From positions 1 to 33,114 of the forward strand of contig JASHNV010000144.1 of NCBI GenBank assembly GCA_030041455.1: a DNA stretch of 33,114 nucleotides, in the 5' to 3' direction. Shown here one piece after another: positions 1 to 7,802 of this stretch (position 1 is the first letter of the stretch; every line of letters starts with the position of its first letter). The DNA comes from Spirochaetia bacterium. Lineage in GTDB: Bacteria; Spirochaetota; Spirochaetia; DAHUYW01. The translations under genes and the position numbers were made by a program. The notes beneath the pieces are model-generated. The model was not told where the DNA came from. It made no database searches and worked only from the letters and a program-made list of their open reading frames with translations.

Positions 1-276
<276 letters not shown>

Positions 277-284
277 GCTTTTTC

Positions 285-311
285 CCGATTCAAAGTAACG
301 CTTTGAATCGG
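285..311. promoter_or_regulatory. Perfect 11-bp inverted repeat upstream of uvrA
   Basis: The arms CCGATTCAAAG (285-295) and CTTTGAATCGG (301-311) are perfectly complementary around a 5-nt spacer, TAACG. The repeat ends nine bases upstream of the proposed uvrA start codon. It could be a repressor operator (uvrA is often in the SOS regulon) or a hairpin in the 5' leader. It does not match the SOS boxes I know, such as GAAC-N4-GTTC. The symmetry is seen directly; the function is inferred. Confidence 0.5.
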
Positions 312-770
312 ACGCGTCCAGCCGAGCCGGATTCTCCGCCCGGTGCGCGCCATGCGCTCTCTCAGACGGGCTGAGGCCCTCGAGGCTTCGCAGGCGGGCG
401 CATGAGCCGGGGAAGAAGGGCATGACCTGGATGGTCATCCGGCCGAAGAGCCCGAGGCCGGCGCTTCCGGGCTCGCTCGCCGTGTTTCCTTCGGAACGCG
501 GCGTTCAGGCGCCATGATGTGCGGGGATTCGGGAAAGACGGAGTGCGCCGCCTCGGAATCGGCTTCGGGAGCCTCGCGGAGGCGGTCGTCGCGACGAAAC
601 ATCGCTTGATGCGTCTACGAGATCAAGCGGATCGTCATCGTTCAGGAGCCTGCGACCTACGGTGCCCCTCCGCAGGGATCGGCGCCCGCGGTCGCGATGA
701 TCTCGGGCCCGGGAGCGGGCTTGCAACGAGCCGTCCTCCGGTCCAAATAGCCGCGCGGGGCGGATGGTCG
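312..770. other. Stretch without a supported gene between uvrA and the aarF-like gene
   Basis: About 460 bases separate the divergent uvrA and aarF-like genes. Long open frames cross it only because of the high G+C content, and none resembles a known protein. A 46-codon frame at 610-750 on the plus strand looks mildly protein-like (EIKRIVIVQEPATYG) but lacks a start codon and follows directly on a stop. It may be a decayed remnant. A small hairpin with arms ATGACC/GGTCAT occurs near 421-438. Nothing else is supported. Confidence 0.4.
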
Positions 771-776
771 TATACT
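771..776 (+). promoter_or_regulatory. Candidate -10 box for the aarF-like gene (leaderless arrangement)
   Basis: TATACT lies seven bases before the ATG at 784, so a transcript starting at the usual distance would begin at or next to the start codon. There is no Shine-Dalgarno sequence in front of the ATG and no clear -35 hexamer. This suggests a leaderless mRNA but does not prove it. Confidence 0.35.
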
Positions 777-783
777 CTTGACC

Positions 784-2418
784 ATGCTGAAAGCCCGGCA
801 CCTGCGCATCGTGAGCTTTTTCGGGCGCGCCCTGTTCTCGGTCCTCCTCTGGGACGTCGTCCTCCCGCGGATCGGCCTGCGCTCGCTCTCGCGCCTCACC
901 CGCTCGAGGCGGCTCAGGAGCATAGCGGCTCGTTTCCGCGTCTTCGCGGCGCGGATGGGAGGGGTCCTCATCAAGGCGGGGCAGTTCCTCTCCTCGCGGC
1001 TCGACGTCCTTCCGCGCGAGATCACCGGCGAGCTCTCGGGCCTCCAGGACGAGGTGGGCGCCGAGCGTTTCGAAGACATCCGCCGCGTCGTCGAGACCGA
1101 GTTCGGGATGCCGATCGAAGCGCGGTTCGCCGAGTTCTCCCGGGAGCCCCTCGCCTCCGCGTCGATCGGCCAGGTTCACGCCGCGAGGCTTCACGAGGCC
1201 GCGCAGGGGCTGTCGACGGTCGTCGTCAAGGTGCAGCGGCCCCGGATCCGGGAGATCGTCGACATCGATCTCCAGGCGATCAAGGTCGTCGGCGCCTGGC
1301 TCGGCCGCTTTCGGGCGGTGAACCGGCACATGAACGTCGCCGCTCTCATCGAGGAGCTCAGCCGGTCGCTCCGCGAGGAGACGGACTACCTCCGGGAAGG
1401 GAAGAACGCGGAGCGGTTCGCCGCCAATCTCGCGAAGGTTCCGGACGTCCGGGTTCCCCGCGTGGTGTGGAGCCACACGACGCGCGCCGTCCTCACGCTC
1501 GAGGACGTCGGTGCGATCAAGATCACCGACTACGCCGGGATCACGGCGGCGGGCCTCGATCGGAAACGGGTCGCCCGGCGGCTCCTCGACGTCTACCTGA
1601 AGCAGGTCTTCGAGGACGGTTTCTTTCACGCCGATCCGCATCCCGGCAACCTCTTCGTCGCGCCCTCGGGGGGCGAATCGTGGCGGCTCGTTTTCGTCGA
1701 TTTCGGCATGGCGGGGGAGCTCGCGCCAGAGGCCTTCGCCGGGCTGCGCGAGGCTCTCGTCGCGCTCGGCACCCGCGACGCGCCGAAGCTCGTGAGCGCC
1801 TACCAAAAGCTCGATCTCCTCCTCCCGGGCGCCGACCTCGAGGCGCTCGAGCGCGCCAACGAGCTCCTCTTCGACCGCATCTGGGGGAAATCGACGCGCG
1901 ACATGCTGCGCATGAGCGGCGAGGAGGGGCGGAGATTCGCGAAGGAGTTCGGCGAGCTTCTCTACGAGATGCCGTTCCAGGTGCCCGAGAACCTCATCCT
2001 CCTCGGACGCTGCGTCGGGATGCTCTCGGGCCTCGCGACCGGGCTCGACCCCGATTTCAACGTATGGACCGGTCTCGTTCCCTATGCGAGGAAGCTGATG
2101 GGCGAGAGGGGCGGGCAGGGGTGGCGGCTCGCTCTCGGCGAGCTCGGCAGGGCGGCCAGGGCCCTCTTCGGGCTGCCTAGGCGGCTTGAGTCGATCGTCG
2201 CCCGGGCGGAGAAGGGCGGGCTTGAGGTCAAGATGCCCGAGCTCAAGGAGCATGTCGTGCGCCTCGAGCACGCGGTGCGCAAGCTCGCGGGCTCGATCAT
2301 CCTCGCCTCGCTCCTCCTCGCCTCGACGCTGCTCTTCCTCGGGGGCCGCGAAACCCCGGGGATCGTCGGCGGCGCTCTTTCCGGGCTCCTCCTCCTGTGG
2401 CTCCTTTTCGGCAGATAG
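784..2418 (+). CDS. AarF/ABC1/UbiB-family atypical kinase, membrane anchored
   Basis: The protein has 544 residues and belongs to the UbiB/ADCK protein-kinase-like family, whose best-known member supports ubiquinone biosynthesis. The family signatures occur in order: KAGQFLSSR (the KxGQ motif), LASASIGQVHAA (the Ala-rich nucleotide loop), VVKVQRP (Lys), an EETDY segment, HADPHPGN and FVDFGMAG (metal-binding DFG). The C-terminus carries two hydrophobic helices (about residues 495-520 and 525-542) that would anchor it in the inner membrane, as in UbiB. I chose ATG 784; TTG 778 is in frame but less likely. No quinone-biosynthesis gene is nearby. If the host is an anaerobic spirochaete, the substrate could be another prenyl or membrane lipid process. 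The family is certain, the role unknown. Confidence 0.88.
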   Translation: MLKARHLRIVSFFGRALFSVLLWDVVLPRIGLRSLSRLTRSRRLRSIAARFRVFAARMGGVLIKAGQFLSSRLDVLPREITGELSGLQDEVGAERFEDIRRVVETEFGMPIEARFAEFSREPLASASIGQVHAARLHEAAQGLSTVVVKVQRPRIREIVDIDLQAIKVVGAWLGRFRAVNRHMNVAALIEELSRSLREETDYLREGKNAERFAANLAKVPDVRVPRVVWSHTTRAVLTLEDVGAIKITDYAGITAAGLDRKRVARRLLDVYLKQVFEDGFFHADPHPGNLFVAPSGGESWRLVFVDFGMAGELAPEAFAGLREALVALGTRDAPKLVSAYQKLDLLLPGADLEALERANELLFDRIWGKSTRDMLRMSGEEGRRFAKEFGELLYEMPFQVPENLILLGRCVGMLSGLATGLDPDFNVWTGLVPYARKLMGERGGQGWRLALGELGRAARALFGLPRRLESIVARAEKGGLEVKMPELKEHVVRLEHAVRKLAGSIILASLLLASTLLFLGGRETPGIVGGALSGLLLLWLLFGR

Positions 2419-2517
2419 GCTCCCGTCTTCGTCTCGCCCTCGTGCCGTCGTCAAGATAGCCGGAATCCGCTTCAATAAAATCCCATCTATTCAATAAATA
2501 CCAAGTTCTCTATTTTA

Positions 2518-2535
2518 TCGTATTTTATTTCACAA
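2518..2535. promoter_or_regulatory. Possible Rex-like redox operator upstream of adhE
   Basis: The 18 bases ending in ATTTCACAA match 13 of 18 positions of the palindromic Rex consensus TTGTGAAATATTTCACAA. One half is intact and the other degenerate. It lies just upstream of the adhE -35 box. Rex (an NADH/NAD+ sensor) controls adhE in many fermenters, so the location is sensible. A match in A+T-rich sequence can arise by chance. Confidence 0.3.
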
Positions 2536-2539
2536 TATA

Positions 2540-2568
2540 TTGACTTTTATCACGATAGATGATACCTT
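2540..2568 (+). promoter_or_regulatory. Candidate sigma70 promoter of adhE
   Basis: A -35 box TTGACT at 2540-2545 is followed 15-17 bases later by GATACCTT (2561-2568), which offers GATACC or TACCTT as the -10 box. The region from about 2470 to 2565 is strikingly A+T-rich against the G+C-rich background. A GGAGG ribosome-binding site at 2581-2585 lies seven bases before the adhE ATG. Confidence 0.5.
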
Positions 2569-2592
2569 GAACTCAGCGATGGAGGCAGGAAG

Positions 2593-5253
2593 ATGCGTAC
2601 CGAACAATTCCGGACGGAGATGATCCCAGCCGCGCCAGCCGAAGGATGCGGCCCGACGACAGGGCCGGCAGCGTGCGCGGGCCAGGATCTCGACGAGCTC
2701 ATGCGACGGGTCACGATTGCTCAAGAGAGGTATTCAACGTTTACCCAGGCGCAGGTCAATAGGATCTTCCGCGAAGCCGCGCTCGCGGCGAACGAGGCGC
2801 GCATCGCGCTCGCGAAGATGGCCGTGGAAGAGACCGGCATGGGGGTCGTCGAAGACAAGGTCATCAAGAACCACTTCGCGGCGGAATACGTCTACACCAA
2901 GTACAAGGACACCCTGACCTGCGGAGTTCTCGAAGAGGATCCGACGTACGGGATCAAAAAGATCGCCGAGCCGATCGGCGTCATTGCCGGGATCGTGCCG
3001 ACGACGAATCCTACCTCCACCGCGATCTTCAAGGCCCTCCTCGCGTTGAAGACGCGGAACGCGATCGTTTTTTCCCCGCATCCCCGCGCCAAGGCCTGCA
3101 CGGTCCGGGCGGCCCGCGTCGTCCTCGACGCCGCCGTGAAGGCCGGCGCCCCGCCCGACATCATCGCGTGGATCGAGGAGCCGACCGTCGAGCTCTCCCA
3201 GGCGCTCATGCGCCATCCGGCGGTCGGGCTCATCCTCGCGACCGGCGGGCCCGGCATGGTGAAGGCCGCCTATTCCTCCGGCAAGCCCGCCATCGGCGTG
3301 GGATCGGGCAACACGCCGGCGGTCATCGACGAGACCGCCGATATCCCGACCGCCGTGAGCTCCATCCTGCTCAGCAAGACCTTCGACAACGGCATGGTCT
3401 GCGCCTCCGAGCAGTCGCTCATCGTCGTCGAGGAGCGGTACGACGCGGTGAAGCGCGAGCTCGCCGCCCGCGGAGCCCACTTCCTCACCGCCGAGGAGAA
3501 GCTCGCTCTCGAAGGGGTGATGATGAGGGACGGAAAGATCTCTCCCGACGTGGTGGGGCAGTCCGCCGAGCGGATCGCGCGGATGGCGGGGTTCGCCGTA
3601 CCGCCCGACACGAAGATCCTCGTCGGCGAGGCGGAGCGCGTCGGCGCCGAGGAGCCCTTCGCCTTCGAGAAGCTCTCCCCGCTCCTCGCCATGTACCGCG
3701 CCCCCGACTTCGACGCCGCGTCGTCCCTCGCCGAGGCGCTCGTCGAGTTCGGCGGGATCGGCCACACGGCGGTGCTCTACACCGATCAGCGCGCGAACGA
3801 GGACCGGGTGCGCGCGTTCGGCCTTCGGACGAAGACCGGCCGGGTCCTCGTCAACATGCCGGCGTCCCAAGGCGCGATCGGCGATATCTACAACTTCAGG
3901 CTCGAGCCGTCCCTCACGCTCGGCTGCGGCTCCTGGGGAGGGAATTCCGTGAGCGAGAACGTCGGCGTCAAGCATCTGCTCAACGTCAAGACGGTCGCCG
4001 AGCGGCGGGAAAACATGCTGTGGTTCCGCGTGCCTCCGAAGATCTACTTCAAGCCCGGCTCGCTTCCGACCGCGCTCGGCGAGCTCGCGGGCCGCGCGCG
4101 AGCCCTCATCGTCACCGACAAGCCGCTCTACGACCTCGGCTACACCGCCTTGGTGACGAAGGTCCTCGACGGCATGAAGATCAGGAGCGAGGTATTCTTC
4201 GACGTCGAGCCGGATCCCAAGCTCTCGACGGTCGAACGCGGTCTTAAGCTCATCAACGCGTTTCAGCCCGACGTGATCATCGCCCTCGGCGGGGGATCCC
4301 CGATCGACGCGGCGAAGATCATGTGGATGCTCTACGAGCACCCGGAGGTCAGCTTCGAGGGGCTCGCCATGAGGTTCATGGACATCCGAAAGCGCATCTA
4401 CGCCTTCCCGGAGATGGGCAAGAAGGCGATCCTCGTCGCCATCCCCACGACCTCCGGCACGGGGTCCGAGGTGACGCCCTTCGCGGTGGTCACCGACGAT
4501 CAGACGGGCATCAAGTACCCGATAGCCGACTACGCGCTCACGCCGAGCATGGCGATCGTCGACCCCGATCTCGTCGCCTCCATGCCCAAGCGCGTCGCGG
4601 CCTACAGCGGCATCGACGCCGTCACGCACGCGATCGAAGCCTACGTATCGGTCTTCGCGACCGACTACACCGACGGCCTCGCGCTGCAAGCGCTGCGCCT
4701 GCTGTTCCGGTATCTGCCGGACTCCTATCGCGGCGGCAAGGGGAATCAAGAGGCGCGCGAGAAGGTCCACTACGCCGCGACGGTGGCCGGCATGGCCTTC
4801 GGCAACTCCTTCCTCGGCGTGTGCCACTCCATGGCGCACAAGCTCGGCTCGACCTTCCACCTCGCGCACGGGCTCGCGATCGCGCTTCTCCTCACCGAGG
4901 TCATCCGGTACAACGCGGTCGACGCTCCGAGCAAGCAGGTGGCCTTCCCGCAGTACCGCTATCCGCACGCGAAAGAGCGCTACGCCGAGATCGCCGAAGC
5001 GCTCGGGCTCGCTGGCGACAGCGTCGACGCGAAGGTCGCCGCGCTCATCCTCGCGATCGAGCGCCTGAAGGCCGACCTCGAGATTCCCGGATCGATTCGC
5101 GAGATCGGGATCTCGGAAGAGGACTTCCGCGCCGCGCTCGACTCCATGAGCGAGCAGGCCTTCGACGATCAGTGCACCGGCGGGAATCCGCGCTACCCGC
5201 TCATCGAGGAAATCAAGGCGCTCTACCTCGCCGCGTACTCCGGTCGCGCCTGA
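2593..5253 (+). CDS. adhE: Bifunctional acetaldehyde-CoA dehydrogenase / iron-dependent alcohol dehydrogenase
   Basis: AdhE (886 residues, normal length) reduces acetyl-CoA to acetaldehyde and then ethanol, oxidising two NADH. The N-terminal half is the CoA-acylating aldehyde dehydrogenase, with the catalytic cysteine at residue 270 in DNGMVCASEQ. The C-terminal half is an iron-dependent alcohol dehydrogenase with the nucleotide loop GGGSPIDAAK from about 566 and IPTTSGTGSEVTPF. Its metal ligands D675, H679, H745 and H759 keep the exact spacing of E. coli AdhE. The protein should be cytoplasmic and may form spirosomes. The start is set by GGAGG seven bases upstream of the ATG. The gene stands alone: a promoter with a possible Rex site lies upstream and two hairpin terminators lie downstream. 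Together with ldhA at 15179 it points to mixed ethanol/lactate fermentation. Confidence 0.97.
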   Translation: MRTEQFRTEMIPAAPAEGCGPTTGPAACAGQDLDELMRRVTIAQERYSTFTQAQVNRIFREAALAANEARIALAKMAVEETGMGVVEDKVIKNHFAAEYVYTKYKDTLTCGVLEEDPTYGIKKIAEPIGVIAGIVPTTNPTSTAIFKALLALKTRNAIVFSPHPRAKACTVRAARVVLDAAVKAGAPPDIIAWIEEPTVELSQALMRHPAVGLILATGGPGMVKAAYSSGKPAIGVGSGNTPAVIDETADIPTAVSSILLSKTFDNGMVCASEQSLIVVEERYDAVKRELAARGAHFLTAEEKLALEGVMMRDGKISPDVVGQSAERIARMAGFAVPPDTKILVGEAERVGAEEPFAFEKLSPLLAMYRAPDFDAASSLAEALVEFGGIGHTAVLYTDQRANEDRVRAFGLRTKTGRVLVNMPASQGAIGDIYNFRLEPSLTLGCGSWGGNSVSENVGVKHLLNVKTVAERRENMLWFRVPPKIYFKPGSLPTALGELAGRARALIVTDKPLYDLGYTALVTKVLDGMKIRSEVFFDVEPDPKLSTVERGLKLINAFQPDVIIALGGGSPIDAAKIMWMLYEHPEVSFEGLAMRFMDIRKRIYAFPEMGKKAILVAIPTTSGTGSEVTPFAVVTDDQTGIKYPIADYALTPSMAIVDPDLVASMPKRVAAYSGIDAVTHAIEAYVSVFATDYTDGLALQALRLLFRYLPDSYRGGKGNQEAREKVHYAATVAGMAFGNSFLGVCHSMAHKLGSTFHLAHGLAIALLLTEVIRYNAVDAPSKQVAFPQYRYPHAKERYAEIAEALGLAGDSVDAKVAALILAIERLKADLEIPGSIREIGISEEDFRAALDSMSEQAFDDQCTGGNPRYPLIEEIKALYLAAYSGRA

Positions 5254-5277
5254 GTGAGCGTCTCGATCCTTTCAAGC

Positions 5278-5309
5278 CGGTCGGGGACCGAATTGGCGGT
5301 CCCCGACCG
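5278..5309 (+). terminator. Strong 13-bp hairpin after adhE
   Basis: The arms CGGTCGGGGACCG (5278-5290) and CGGTCCCCGACCG (5297-5309) pair perfectly around a 6-nt loop, 25 bases after the adhE stop. The following sequence (CTCGTTCCC) has no real T-tract. It is therefore a terminator or mRNA-end stabiliser rather than a textbook intrinsic terminator. Confidence 0.55.
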
Positions 5310-5426
5310 CTCGTTCCCGCTCTTCCTGCTCCGACGCTGATCCGCCCTCGGACTGTCTCGTCCTCGGCGTGACTTCGAGGCGCCTTTATTGTAGACACCG
5401 GTGAAAAACGACGCTTCCGCGCGGAC

Positions 5427-5450
5427 AAGGGCCTCGCGGGAGCCCCTTTT
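5427..5450 (+). terminator. Intrinsic-type terminator between adhE and the sugar ABC operon
   Basis: AAGGGCCTC (5427-5435) pairs with GAGCCCCTT (5440-5448) around GCGG with a single C-C mismatch, and the 3' arm runs into TTTT (5447-5450). It ends eight bases before the -35 box of the next promoter, so it would insulate the ABC operon from adhE read-through. Confidence 0.55.
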
Positions 5451-5457
5451 GCGCTGC

Positions 5458-5486
5458 TTGACGACTCGGAGCCCGTCGCATATGAT
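5458..5486 (+). promoter_or_regulatory. Sigma70 promoter of the sugar ABC transporter operon
   Basis: TTGACG (5458-5463) and TATGAT (5481-5486) are separated by exactly 17 bases. This is the best canonical promoter in the window. Transcription would start near 5493, inside the adjoining palindrome. A good ribosome-binding site (AAGGAGA, 5515-5521) precedes the ATG at 5527. Confidence 0.75.
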
Positions 5487-5492
5487 AGACCG

Positions 5493-5506
5493 TGCAATCG
5501 ATTACA
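5493..5506. promoter_or_regulatory. LacI/GalR-type operator overlapping the transcription start
   Basis: TGCAATCGATTACA is a near-perfect 14-bp palindrome with the central CG typical of LacI-family operators (consensus about TGNAANCGNTTNCA). It lies six bases downstream of the -10 box, where a bound repressor would block initiation. No LacI-family gene is present in this window, so the regulator must be encoded elsewhere. The sequence match is direct and the regulatory role is inferred. Confidence 0.6.
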
Positions 5507-5526
5507 TTTCGGGTAAGGAGAACCAT

Positions 5527-6660
5527 ATGCGAAAATGTACCGTTTCAGTTTTCGTTCTAGCGGCGCTCTCGCTCATCGCCGTCCCCCTCGCGTTCGGCAA
5601 CGGCCAGCCGGAAAGCTCCTCCGGAGCCGCAATGAGCAGCGCTTCCTACACCATTGGTCTTTCCACGAAGGAAGTCACCAACCCCTGGGAGGAGTATTTC
5701 CAAGACTCCTTTGAGTGGTACTCGGCCGACAACGGCTATAAGTTCTTCGACGAGAACGCGAACGGCGACCCGGCCGTCCAAGTGACCCAGGCCGAAGAGC
5801 TCATCAACCGCGGAATCAACGGATTGATCGTTTCGGCGCAGGACCAGGAAGCGGCGGTCCCGATCGTACAGTACGCGACCGAGCACAAGGTGCCCGTCTT
5901 CACCGCCGACGCCGATATCGATTCGCCGGACGTGAAGATGTACGTCGGCTTCTCCGGCGAGCGCGCGGGCAAGGAGCTCGGCCAGGACATCCTCGCCTAC
6001 CTGCAGAACAAGTACGGCTCGCCGAAGGGCACGGTCCTCGAGATGCAGGGTCCGCTCGGCGGCTCCTCGGCGCAGCAGCGGAGCAAGGGACTCCACGACG
6101 TGCTCGACCAGTACCCGAACATCACGATCATCCAGGCCGAAGGGCAGTTCCAGGAGCAGCCGGCGAAGCAGGCCGCCGAGGACAAGCTTCGCGCCAATCC
6201 CAACATCGACGCCGTCTACGGCGCGAACGGACCCATGGCGAGCGGCGCGGTGGCCGCCATGCAGGATCTCGGAATCGACCCGACGAAGGTATACACGGCG
6301 ACCGTCGACGCGACCCCCGACGTCATCGACAATCTGAAGAAGGGATACATCTCCATCGCGCTTGACCAGGCGGCCGGCTTCTACGTGCCGATCGCCGAGT
6401 ACTACCTCGTGCAGTATCTCAAGAACGGCGACGCGGGGCTTCCGAAGGTCGGGACCACGGTCAACGCCTCGGACCTCAACCTGAACACCGGCAAGACGCA
6501 CGCGACGATCCTGCCGTGGTCGAACAACAGCGCGTGGGCGCCCGCCACCATCACCACCGAGAACGGACACCTCTGGTTCCAGACCGGCGCGGTCAAGGTC
6601 ACCCAGGCGAACGCGGGCGACCCGTCGCTGTGGGCGAACGTCCCGCTCAATCAGAAATAA
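5527..6660 (+). CDS. Periplasmic sugar-binding protein of an ABC transporter (ribose/fructose-type, Peripla_BP_4)
   Basis: This 377-residue solute-binding protein captures a sugar in the periplasm and delivers it to the permease encoded next. The N-terminus has a basic start (MRKC), a hydrophobic core, and a cleavage region around LAFGNGQPE. The only Cys is at residue 4, so it is not an evident lipoprotein. The two-lobe type I fold shows in TIGLSTKEVTNPWEEYF, INGLIVSAQDQEAAVPIV, VPVFTADADI, YVGFSGERAGKELGQDI, the hinge region near QEQPAKQAAED and DAVYGANGPMASGAVAAM. I use ATG 5527 because AAGGAGA lies correctly upstream; an open frame extends further 5' but crosses the promoter. The gene order binding protein-permease-single-domain ATPase resembles FrcBCA fructose importers. 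The true sugar is not determined. Confidence 0.9.
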   Translation: MRKCTVSVFVLAALSLIAVPLAFGNGQPESSSGAAMSSASYTIGLSTKEVTNPWEEYFQDSFEWYSADNGYKFFDENANGDPAVQVTQAEELINRGINGLIVSAQDQEAAVPIVQYATEHKVPVFTADADIDSPDVKMYVGFSGERAGKELGQDILAYLQNKYGSPKGTVLEMQGPLGGSSAQQRSKGLHDVLDQYPNITIIQAEGQFQEQPAKQAAEDKLRANPNIDAVYGANGPMASGAVAAMQDLGIDPTKVYTATVDATPDVIDNLKKGYISIALDQAAGFYVPIAEYYLVQYLKNGDAGLPKVGTTVNASDLNLNTGKTHATILPWSNNSAWAPATITTENGHLWFQTGAVKVTQANAGDPSLWANVPLNQK

Positions 6661-6675
6661 CTCCAGCACCATCGA

Positions 6676-6726
6676 GCCGGAGGGCTCCGCCCTCCGGCGG
6701 CACGAGAGCCGGCGGCCTAGGCCGCC
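6676..6726 (+). repeat. Two adjacent hairpins between binding-protein and permease genes
   Basis: GCCGGAGGG/CCCTCCGGC (6676-6698, loop CTCCG) is followed by the perfect palindrome GGCGGCCTAGGCCGCC (6711-6726). No T-tract follows. In binding-protein transport operons such structures commonly stabilise the upstream message and reduce downstream expression, giving excess binding protein. That role is inferred here. Confidence 0.5.
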
Positions 6727-6762
6727 GCGCTTTCATGCCAAAAATCTTCGAAGGCAGGATAC

Positions 6763-7776
6763 ATGGAATCGACGAAGCTCGTTCGAACCTCCTCATCCAC
6801 GCGGGTTCAGGTCTTCCTGTTGGACAACCTTATCTGGGTGATCATGATCGTCCTTTTCTTCATATTCTCGCTCACGATCCCGAACTTCTTCACCGTTCTC
6901 AACATCCACTTCATGTTCTACGACGCGTCGGCGATCGGCATGCTCGTCTTCGCGCAGGCGCTCGTCCTCATCAGCGGCAACATGGATCTCTCCGTCGCGC
7001 GCAACGCCGGTCTCACCGCGATGTTCGTCGGCATGCTCGTCCGCGTCTGGGCCAAGGGGGTGATTCCGACGTGGGCGGGGATCATCCTCATGCCCGTCTT
7101 CGGCGGGCTGCTCGGGATGGTGAACGGCTTTCTCGTCGGGAAGCTGAAGATCAACGCGTTTCTCGCGACCCTGTCGACCTTCTTGATCTATGACTGGATG
7201 ACCTACGTCATCAACCAAGGCGCCATCATCAATCTCGGCCGCGCGCTCGATTTCCCGGGCGGCGGGACGATCTTCGGGTTTCACTTCGCGATCCTGGTGC
7301 TCTTCGCCGTCGGAGCGGTGCTCTACTTCCTGCTCCAGCACACCCGCTTCGGCGCCTACCTCCGCGCGATGGGCGGCAACCCGGAGGCCGCCGGGATGCT
7401 CGGCATCAACCTCACCTCGATGAACTTCCGGGTCTTCACGATCGCGGGCGTCCTCGGGGGGGTGTCGGGCCTCCTCTACACGGGCTACCTCCGCTCGATT
7501 CCGAGCACGATCGCGACGGGAGACTCGATCTTCCTCTCCTTCGCCGGGGCGATCATCGGCGGCGTGAGCCTGCGCGGAGGCGAAGGCTCCATCGTCGGCG
7601 CCCTCGGAGGCGTGCTCCTTCTCGGGCTCATCGACACGGGAACCACCATGACGTCGGTGGCGCCGGCGCTCCGGGGCGTCATCAACGGGCTTATTCTGCT
7701 GCTCGCGATTCTCATCAACAAGTCGCGCCTCGACCTGCGCGACCGCGTGCTCATGCCTCCGCAGCGGCAGGCGTGA
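6763..7776 (+). CDS. Sugar ABC transporter permease (RbsC/FrcC type, BPD_transp_2)
   Basis: This 337-residue inner-membrane permease would form the homodimeric channel of the importer. It is highly hydrophobic with about eight to ten predicted helices. Family landmarks include LIWVIMIVLFFIFSLTIPNFF near the N-terminus, ALVLISGNMDLSVARNAGLTA (the conserved GGIDLSVG-like segment), GLLGMVNGFLVGKLKINAF, HTRFGAYLRAMGGNPEAAGMLGI and the coupling region SIFLSFAGAIIGGVSLRGGEGS. The usual GGIDLS appears here as SGNMDLS, a mild variant. AGGCAGGA lies just before the ATG. The next gene follows within 30 bases of the stop, so translation of the two is probably coupled. Confidence 0.92.
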   Translation: MESTKLVRTSSSTRVQVFLLDNLIWVIMIVLFFIFSLTIPNFFTVLNIHFMFYDASAIGMLVFAQALVLISGNMDLSVARNAGLTAMFVGMLVRVWAKGVIPTWAGIILMPVFGGLLGMVNGFLVGKLKINAFLATLSTFLIYDWMTYVINQGAIINLGRALDFPGGGTIFGFHFAILVLFAVGAVLYFLLQHTRFGAYLRAMGGNPEAAGMLGINLTSMNFRVFTIAGVLGGVSGLLYTGYLRSIPSTIATGDSIFLSFAGAIIGGVSLRGGEGSIVGALGGVLLLGLIDTGTTMTSVAPALRGVINGLILLLAILINKSRLDLRDRVLMPPQRQA

Positions 7777-7802
7777 GGCAGCGCGAGAGAGGGGGCTTAC
7801 GG

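Noticed and set aside
610-750. Short protein-like frame (EIKRIVIVQEPATYG) before the aarF-like gene
   Set aside because: It follows a stop codon with no start codon or ribosome-binding site. It may be a remnant, but nothing supports expression.
505-2475. A 656-codon open frame antisense to the aarF-like gene
   Set aside because: It has low-complexity Glu/Arg/Pro/Ala composition typical of G+C-rich antisense frames, no family motif, and the plus strand carries a clear UbiB-type protein.
2471-2499. Direct repeat TTCAATAAA (2471 and 2490) upstream of adhE
   Set aside because: Two short A+T-rich copies in an A+T-rich promoter island are easily explained by composition.
2734-4968. A 744-codon open frame antisense to adhE
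   Set aside because: It is a shadow of adhE. Its composition (Arg/Glu/Asp/Gly/Val) mirrors the complementary codons and no domain is recognisable.
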